A model generated the notes under the pieces. It was not told the DNA's origin. It worked only from the letters and a program-made list of their open reading frames with translations, and did no database searches. This document shows, in pieces, positions 3,901-6,693 of a stretch of DNA of 6,693 bases (positions within the stretch are counted from its first letter, which is position 1; each line of letters opens with the position of its first letter). The DNA comes from Candidatus Iainarchaeum sp. (GTDB lineage Archaea > Iainarchaeota > Iainarchaeia > Iainarchaeales > GCA-2688035): positions 1 through 6,693 of the forward strand of contig JAFCFG010000054.1 in assembly GCA_017608725.1 (NCBI GenBank), read 5' to 3'. The position numbers and the translations under genes were made by a program.

Positions 3901-6693
3901 GGTTGTCAATTAACGGAATTATCTCCTTTGGAATCAGGTCAATGTGCAGTTCCTCTGCTGCAGCTACCCTTACATTGATTGTTTCCCGCAAAACAGGCTG
4001 GCTGTTTGACTTTATAACCACTGTTAAAACATTGTTGCCCTCTTTTTCAGTGTTAAATTCAATTGAGCCGCTTACAACACTCCCCTTCTGCAAGTTTCCA
4101 ACCGGCGTTGAAAGGTTATAGCCATCTACATCTCCGGTGCTTTTCCTGCCAGAGGCATCAGTAATGCTGTATCCGGCAAAGCGCAGACCATCGCTTTCGC
4201 TTCCAAATTCTATTTCGCTGTTTGTAAATGCCTGCTCGTTTACACTGCTAATCGTAAAGAACAGCCTGTAATTGCTTCCAATGGCTGCATCGTATTCCTG
4301 CACAACATTCAGCTTTAGGCTCTTCACAATGTCCTCAATTATGAAGCTCTTGCAGAAAGCATCGTTGCACAAATTTGTTGGGCCAGCAGATGCATTGATT
4401 AAATGCGCGTTTGCATACAGTGCCTGCTTTTCCTGGGTGCTTTCTGCCCCTGCCAAATCCTTGTCGTCTGGGTATCTTACATAGGTTCCCTTCTTGCCCC
4501 AGCCCCTTATCTGGATTGGCAGCAGCTGCCCTATTGTAGCGCTTTCCTTTACTTGGACCTCTGCCTCAACAGCGTATGCTCCTGCTGAAACATTTCTCCA
4601 CAGAACATTAACCCATTTGCTGTCCCCCGTTGTCAAGTGCCCTGAATCAATTGCATATCCAATTGGCGGGGTATAGCTTGTTCCCCTAAGAACGTTTGCT
4701 GTTGAGCCTGAAACCCCCTTGATATACAGCGCGTCCTCTTCCATTATGTTAGTCTGGCCAGCTATTGCTTCACCTGTTCTAAAATGGATGCCTGCCTCAT
4801 CAAACTGGTCGCCTTTCGCAACAAGAAGCAGCAGTTTTGCAGTGTACTTTTCCCCCGGGCCGAGCTCTAGGCCTTCCGGTGTCTGTTCCTCCCCCTGATA
4901 GAGGCCAAGCAATTCAACTTTTAGTTTGCCTGGGTCCTTTGCCAGAACAACGTTCATTGGAACAGTGCTGTTTGGGTCTGGCATTACAGCAATGCTGTAG
5001 TATGGCAGGAAATCTGCTGCATCTATCCTGAAGTAAATCTTCTTGTCAGCCCTTACATTTATAGTATATTTTCCATCCACACCTGTTATCCCCTCTTTTT
5101 CCTTATCCCCTGTTACAGAGTTTATCGCCTCAACTATTGCCCCCTGCACTGGCTGTCTTTCATCACTTAGGACATTTAATTCGATGTCTCCCCAACCAAT
5201 TGGCAGAACAACAGTGACCTTGTTCCCCGTCCTTGGAGCTATTGTAATCAGGTCGCTTGTCCTGCCCTCAAAGCCCTTTTTTGCAGCATAAACATAGTAT
5301 GTTTCCAATGGCAGATGGGTAAATTCTGCTTGGCCATCACTGCCTGTTACCTTGTCGTTTGCATAAATGGTTCCATCCGGCCTGTGCAAAACAAGCCTTA
5401 CATTGTCAATTGGGTCCTGCCTTGAATCAACAACCTCTACAACAAGGGTTTGGCTGTTGTCAGCTGTTGCAGCAATCAAATAAATTTCATTAAATGCATC
5501 TCCGCCTTTAACGTCTGAAACAGTTGCAATAATGTAGCCAGGTGCATCAACCTCCAAATCATATTCAACGTTTTCCGTTACGCCAAATTCTGCAATTCCC
5601 TGGCCATCAGTGTAAATCGTGTCAAGAACTGCATAATCCTTCTTCAAATGAACTGCTGCGTTTTCAATTGCTTCCTTGGTTTCGCTGTCCTTTACCAGGA
5701 CCCTTATCTGTCCAATTCTTGCCTCAAGCAGCGTTACATCAAATGCAATAGTATCGTCTTTCACCAGCTCCTTTAAATCAGGTGTATCCAGCTGGCTTCC
5801 ATCATAGTCAGCATATCTCCCCTGGCTGTCGTACGCAACAACATAGTATGTGCCTGTTGCAATGTTCTCAAACAATGCCGTACCTGCTGCAGTGCTGTAA
5901 GCAGTTCCGGCGGATATCATGTCCTCTGTGTAAAGCTTTACTGTAACACCTCCAACAGCATTGCCTGCTTCATCCTTTACGTTCACATTTATGGTTCCGG
6001 TTTCAGTTGCTACTGCCTGCAAAAACAGTTGGGGTGCAGAATCATCTATATCCAGTACACCGTTAATAGCAGTATAGCCTGCTACTGGGTTTACAACCAG
6101 TGAACCGCAGTTGCCTGGCACCTGCAGTTGAATTTCTCCGTTAACGCTTTCATCCCTTCTGCTGAAATCGCTTGCCTCAGGGTTGCTACAACCAAATTCC
6201 AATGTCACCGGGTCTGTAATCAGTTCGTTTGTGCCTGCCTTCATTAGCTGAATGGTTTTTGTTATCATCGGGGCAACAGGCTGCAATCTAATGCTTTCCT
6301 CAGTTGATTGTTCAACGGTTAATGTTGCCTCATAAACTTGGTAATCGCTTTTTTCAACCCTAACATTTATCTCCCCCGGCCCTAGGGCAAACACTGCCTT
6401 TCCCTCGGCATCCGTTGACACAACATGCTCTATGCCTGCTGCATCAGTAACCGTTACATCTACTCCCTCCAGTGCCAGGCCGCTGTCTGCGTCTGTTACA
6501 ATAAATGTAATGGCTGTCTGCGGAGCAAGAAATGCTGTTAGCAGAAGGAAAAGCCCAACAATAATGAGAATCAGGAGAATAAGCATTACCGGAAATGATG
6601 GAATGTTCCTTTTTTCAAGAGCGTCAACAATTGGGTAAAGCGAAAGGCCCCTGTTGTCAAGCCAGTCTATTAAACCATAGTACCTGTCTTCTA
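1..6693 (-). CDS. Giant modular membrane-anchored surface protein, partial at both ends
   Basis: A single minus-strand frame is open across the window, giving 2,230 full codons (roughly 245 kDa) with no in-frame TAA, TAG or TGA. The right-edge partial codon is NTA (Ile, Leu or Val), so the start lies at least two codons outside. The left-edge codon begins with G, so translation continues. Seen in the translation: a charged N-terminal stub, one hydrophobic helix at 34-56, then about 2,170 residues with no further membrane segment, mostly Thr/Val/Asp/Gly-rich beta sequence. Six regulatory-like repeats, four cysteine-pair modules, two low-complexity Tyr-rich stretches and a Cys-containing, probably helical C-terminal part follow in order. 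Eleven N-x-S/T sequons all fall after the membrane helix. Inference: a type II-like anchored extracellular stalk or adhesin, with the bulk outside the cell. No catalytic motif was recognised, and the biological role is unknown. It is probably archaeal (DPANN-like), but a bacterial origin is not excluded. The gene is intact as far as seen, so it is not a pseudogene. Confidence 0.95.
983..1876 (-). other. Cysteine-rich mixed region (residues 1606-1903)
   Basis: This region has nine cysteines: C1607, C1649, C1713, C1730, C1744, C1787, C1818, C1843 and C1889. It opens with strands LIESVYFVDE and LQTVEFEVVPRIEYRKQLC, then an Arg/Ala/Tyr-rich stretch with ASISGAYYRANVRAAANVYYY and EYFRVILEDSWGYG. 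A small helical Cys-rich part follows (DECMRNAAIGGIPQDLLDKC), then a beta part with VTLYFKTVPNNCPAP, GNWKIEVTVDRSAM and KKVRLPVKVWVLNEG. The even spread of cysteines fits extracytoplasmic disulfides. No metal-binding or catalytic signature was recognised. One sequon at N1806. It may be two or three domains; boundaries are uncertain. Confidence 0.5.
1877..2107 (-). repeat. Gln/Tyr/Pro/Gly-rich low-complexity stretch (residues 1529-1605)
   Basis: About 77 residues are dominated by Gln (12), Tyr (11), Pro, Gly and Ser, e.g. TQPQGYISQQPLG, PQGPLGPGYY, SSQQGLAAQGYQYP and GWGYAQAYGYGG. It follows module M4 and ends at NC (C1607). It differs from the first low-complexity stretch in being richer in Gln and Pro. 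It is not obviously periodic. Probably disordered, either a hinge between the beta stalk and the C-terminal part or a loop closed by C1497 and C1607. Confidence 0.85.
2108..2341 (-). other. Cysteine-pair beta module M4 (residues 1451-1528)
   Basis: It starts EECIQLSTDRISLNNF (C1453) and continues with PAEIYNYCYDVGVRLP (C1479, 26 residues on), then RIIDFTCQIPGQP (C1497) and NTFRFAGSNEEKGEIIELQQ. The opening C-I-x-L-x-x-D-x-I parallels C-L-x-I-x-P in M2 and C-L-S-V-x-A-D in M3. It abuts M3 directly and differs by a third cysteine and by a shorter distal half, because the low-complexity stretch that follows begins within about 50 residues. Confidence 0.55.
2342..2899 (-). other. Cysteine-pair beta module M3 with large Tyr/Gly insertion (residues 1265-1450)
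   Basis: It starts NLSECLSVEADRPIMVE (C1269) and resumes at NNFVVKNNCEDAVEVDLDVP (C1376). The two cysteines match those of M2 and M4 but are 107 residues apart instead of 26-28, because a Tyr/Gly-rich segment of about 67 residues (plus short flanks) sits between them. After the second cysteine comes a clear Ig-like half: FLLNPGTDKTVKIEAG, MGKYTIDVTAKLKG and VDSVDVIVRRPGE. The N-P-G-x-D strand followed by G-x-Y-x-I-x-V-x-A is typical of archaeal and bacterial surface sandwiches that follow a cysteine or polar N-terminal strand. Sequons at N1265 and N1358. Confidence 0.65.
2633..2833 (-). repeat. Tyr/Gly-rich low-complexity insertion (residues 1287-1353)
   Basis: From N1287 to Y1353 I count 18 Tyr and 19 Gly in 67 residues, with scattered Asn, Ser, Pro, Met and Arg and almost no acidic or aliphatic residues. 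Units such as YGYNPY, GYGGY, YGGYNYG, YGQYGG and YGGYG recur without a fixed period. On the DNA this appears as recurring GCC-GTA/ATA triplet runs, but I found no exact tandem unit. It lies inside module M3 between its two cysteines, so it would protrude as a flexible loop closed by the disulfide. Confidence 0.9.
2906..3316 (-). other. Cysteine-pair beta module M2 (residues 1126-1262)
   Basis: It begins DELGCLNIEPVKWEI with C1130, then EFVLSNKC with C1158, 28 residues later. It continues with alternating strands: VALSNLQARVIS, KFVLSSEELAEA, EITLSESF, EGNIKIHFFPK, PTIEFKAINVAE and EDIELRLPAEV. The layout C-L-x-I-x-P, then F-V-L-x-N-x-C, then a sandwich of strands recurs in M3 and M4, so I read it as a repeat unit with a disulfide between the first and second strand. 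Inference: Ig-like extracellular module. No known family assigned. Confidence 0.6.
3317..3661 (-). other. Unassigned region between domain 6 and module M2 (residues 1011-1125)
   Basis: About 115 residues start with a charged, probably helical stretch (SEKLDPLLWETERELLLSN), followed by strands ISELTITKLGF, then FRWIDDYLG, SDLNIFLEIALTEKG and KMEGDLAISVKSD, and end QNIPITVRIGLGGE. The last strand runs straight into the first cysteine of module M2. It could be the N-terminal half of a larger M2 unit. No cysteine; one sequon at N1031. Family not recognised. Confidence 0.45.
3662..3904 (-). other. Regulatory-like domain 6, isolated (residues 930-1010)
   Basis: The segment reads NQLLIRVRDSSSEPVSNALV, then IYLDEELAYTT, the turn E-S-D-G-Q-G-I-V-E-F (962-971), then SKLLIKAEKTGYR and a closing strand EILRVTPPK. 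The fold signature is complete. It lies about 343 residues after domain 5, so the array was split by the unassigned beta regions. The D-G-Q-x-x-x-E-F turn is closest to those of domains 3 and 4, in line with internal duplication. Confidence 0.85.
3908..4321 (-). other. Ig-like beta domain (residues 791-928)
   Basis: The segment is beta-rich and cysteine-free: SLKLNVVQEY, SNYRLFFTISSVNE, SEIEFGSESDGLRF, LQKGSVVSGSIEFNTEKEG, NNVLTVVIKSN and RETINVRVA. The sequence Q-K-G-S-V-V-S-G-S-I-E-F followed by a polar turn and N-V-L-T-V-V-I-K is typical of bacterial and archaeal Ig-like sandwiches that carry the late strands of a CARDB-like or NEW-type fold. The exact family is not assigned. It joins the CxxxxC connector to regulatory-like domain 6 through a proline-containing linker (LIPKEIIPLID). 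Confidence 0.5.
4322..4450 (-). other. Connector with CxxxxC loop (residues 748-790)
   Basis: An Ala/Gln-rich, probably helical stretch (STQEKQALYANAHLINASAG) leads to LCNDAFCKSFII, with C775 and C780 five residues apart, then EDIVKSLKLNV. This is the first cysteine-containing point after a cysteine-free span of 579 residues. The close spacing within a short turn would allow a local disulfide or metal ligation, but only two cysteines are present here, so a stand-alone zinc site is unlikely. A sequon lies at N766. Family unknown. Confidence 0.5.
4457..4927 (-). other. Unassigned beta-rich domain (residues 589-745)
   Basis: A block of about 157 residues breaks the repeat pattern. It starts GKLKVELLGLYQ and has LGPGEKYTAKLLLLVAKGDQ, a lone strand-loop pair resembling the N-terminal part of an Ig-like or NEW-type sandwich. 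It then has IHFRTGEA, LRGTSYTPPIGYA, a Trp-containing strand KWVNVLWRNVSAGAYAVE and a late strand ATIGQLLPIQIRGWG. The order (receptive G-P-G-E strand, Trp strand, G-x-Y-x-V-x-x-x-V-x-V strand) suggests a single extended beta sandwich rather than two short repeats. There are no cysteines; one sequon at N700. I do not recognise the family. Confidence 0.55.
4934..5191 (-). other. Regulatory-like domain 5 (residues 501-586)
   Basis: The segment reads GDIELNVLSDERQPVQGAIV, then EAINSVTGDK, the turn G-V-D-G-K-Y-T-I-N (537-545), then the strand KKIYFRIDAADFLPYY and the closing strand VPMNVVLAKD. The turn is of the D-G-K-Y-x-I/F type common in carboxypeptidase regulatory domains. A sequon N574-S-T lies in the last loop. 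This ends the first uninterrupted series of four such domains (231-586). Confidence 0.83.
5198..5455 (-). other. Regulatory-like domain 4 (residues 413-498)
   Basis: The segment reads SQTLVVEVVDSRQDPIDNV, then LVLHRPDG, the turn G-S-D-G-Q-A-E-F (450-457), then LPLETYYVYAAKKGF and the closing strand NKVTVVLP. The D-G-Q-A-E-F turn and the L-P-x-x-x-Y-Y-V strand are nearly identical in layout to domains 2, 3 and 6. It has no cysteine. Confidence 0.87.
5468..5713 (-). other. Regulatory-like domain 3 (residues 327-408)
   Basis: The opening strand IGQIRVLVKDSETKEAIENA leads to AVHLK, then the turn T-D-G-Q-G-I-A-E-F (361-369), then VEYDLEVDAPGYI and the closing strand NEIYLIA. All canonical positions of the regulatory-like fold are present, including the A-P-G-Y turn after the penultimate strand. 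It follows domain 2 with almost no linker, so the two probably pack end to end. Confidence 0.85.
5717..6001 (-). other. Regulatory-like domain 2 (residues 231-325)
   Basis: It starts TGTINVNVKDEAGNAVGGV, a canonical first strand plus turn of a carboxypeptidase regulatory-like domain. It continues STAAGTALFENIATGTYYV, where the A-L-F-E-N-I-x-x-G-x-Y-x-V strand pair is close to textbook for the family, and ends with an acidic loop (Y293 to D311) before a closing strand IAFDVTLLEA. The final loop is longer than in its neighbours. It has no cysteine and no catalytic signature. Role inferred: rigid spacer in the stalk. Confidence 0.8.
6017..6307 (-). other. Linker and cysteine-pair beta module M1 (residues 129-225)
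   Basis: After a linker containing RLQPVAPMITKTIQL comes a beta-rich stretch with two cysteines 27 residues apart: C168 (in LEFGC) and C195 (in VPGNC). The spacing matches the later modules M2 (28) and M4 (26), so I class it tentatively with them. It interrupts the array of regulatory-like domains. These are the only two cysteines in the first 774 residues, which suggests they pair with each other. Family not recognised; disulfide pairing is inferred. Confidence 0.5.
6308..6514 (-). other. Regulatory-like (CarboxypepD_reg/PEGA-type) domain 1 (residues 60-128)
   Basis: The segment opens with a strand ITFIVTDADSG, continues with ALEGVDVTVTD, then a turn T-D-A-E-G-K-A-V-F (93-101) and closing strands GEINVRVEKSDYQ. 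This order (x-V-x-D-x-x-S/T-x-x-P/L-x-x-G-A/V-x-V, then T-D-x-x-G-x-A-x-F, then a G-x-Y/I-x-V-x-V strand followed by a K/S-x-x-Y/F turn) is the hallmark of carboxypeptidase regulatory-like and PEGA folds. These are small non-catalytic beta sandwiches used as spacers in surface proteins. It sits directly on the membrane anchor. Confidence 0.75.
6524..6592 (-). other. Transmembrane helix (residues 34-56)
   Basis: Residues 34-56 are an uninterrupted hydrophobic run of Leu, Ile, Val and Phe with one Gly and one Thr (core VMLILLILIIVGLFLLL), long enough to cross a bilayer once. It is preceded by Lys-Arg and followed by PQTAITFIV, the first strand of a beta domain. There is no lipobox cysteine and no clear small-x-small signal peptidase site after it, so I read it as an uncleaved anchor. 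No other hydrophobic stretch of this kind occurs in the remaining 2,170 residues. Confidence 0.93.
6593..6693 (-). other. Cytoplasmic N-terminal segment (residues 1-33)
   Basis: The first 33 visible residues are charged and aromatic (beginning EDRYYGLIDWLDNRG) and end in KRNIPSF immediately before the membrane helix. Basic residues (K27, R28) next to the helix fit the positive-inside rule with the N-terminus in the cytoplasm. The pattern YYGLIDWLDNRG followed by YPIVDALEKRNIP looks like two short amphipathic helices rather than a signal-peptide n-region. It is too long and too acidic for a classical signal peptide. I have an impression that similar short preludes occur before the anchor of other large DPANN surface proteins, but I could not check this. 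The true start must be at least two codons upstream of the window edge. Confidence 0.7.

Noticed and set aside
4322..4450. Zinc ribbon at LCNDAFC (C775/C780)
   Set aside because: Only two cysteines occur within several hundred residues on either side and there is no paired Cys/His set, so a complete zinc site is not supported.
1..6693. Broken gene or frameshift, given the lack of any complete long ORF inside the window
   Set aside because: Codon-by-codon translation of the minus strand gave no stop and no change of frame. The gene is simply longer than the window.
1..6693. Promoters, terminators, tRNAs or other non-coding elements
   Set aside because: There is no intergenic space. Any match would lie inside coding sequence, and I saw no tRNA-like or stem-loop plus T-run structure worth claiming.

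Overview
The whole window is the interior of one gene. The minus strand is open from end to end in a single frame (codons fill plus-strand positions 2-4, 5-7 ... 6689-6691): 2,230 consecutive sense codons with no stop, no frameshift and no intergenic space. I translated this frame by hand. Residue numbers below count from the first complete codon at the right edge (residue 1 = 6691..6689; residue n has its first base at 6694-3n). Both ends of the gene lie outside. On the right the partial codon reads NTA, so the Met start is at least two codons further upstream. On the left the next codon begins with G, so it is not a stop and the C-terminus continues.

The product looks like a giant, modular, membrane-anchored cell-surface protein. 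From N to C it has: a short charged cytoplasmic segment (1-33); one transmembrane helix (about 34-56); a tandem array of carboxypeptidase-regulatory-like/PEGA-type beta domains (60-128, 231-325, 327-408, 413-498, 501-586), with a cysteine-pair module inserted after the first; unassigned beta-rich regions (589-928), including a CxxxxC loop; one more regulatory-like domain (930-1010); three further cysteine-pair beta modules (about 1126-1528), one split by a Tyr/Gly-rich insertion; a second low-complexity Gln/Tyr/Pro/Gly stretch (1529-1605); a cysteine-rich mixed region (1606-1903); and a probably helical region (1904-2230) that runs off the window.

Organism: the evidence is indirect. Arg is encoded about ten to one by AGA/AGG over CGN, ATA is freely used for Ile, and the N-terminal helix is an uncleaved anchor with no lipobox or Gram-positive sorting signal in view. 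The architecture (short cytoplasmic stub, one membrane helix, regulatory-like repeats, then Cys-paired beta modules) reminds me of very large surface proteins of DPANN archaea such as Diapherotrites/Iainarchaeota or Micrarchaeota. That is recall and inference, not a search result. No RNA gene, mobile element, CRISPR array, promoter or terminator is visible, and the plus-strand reading frames are antisense shadows of this gene.
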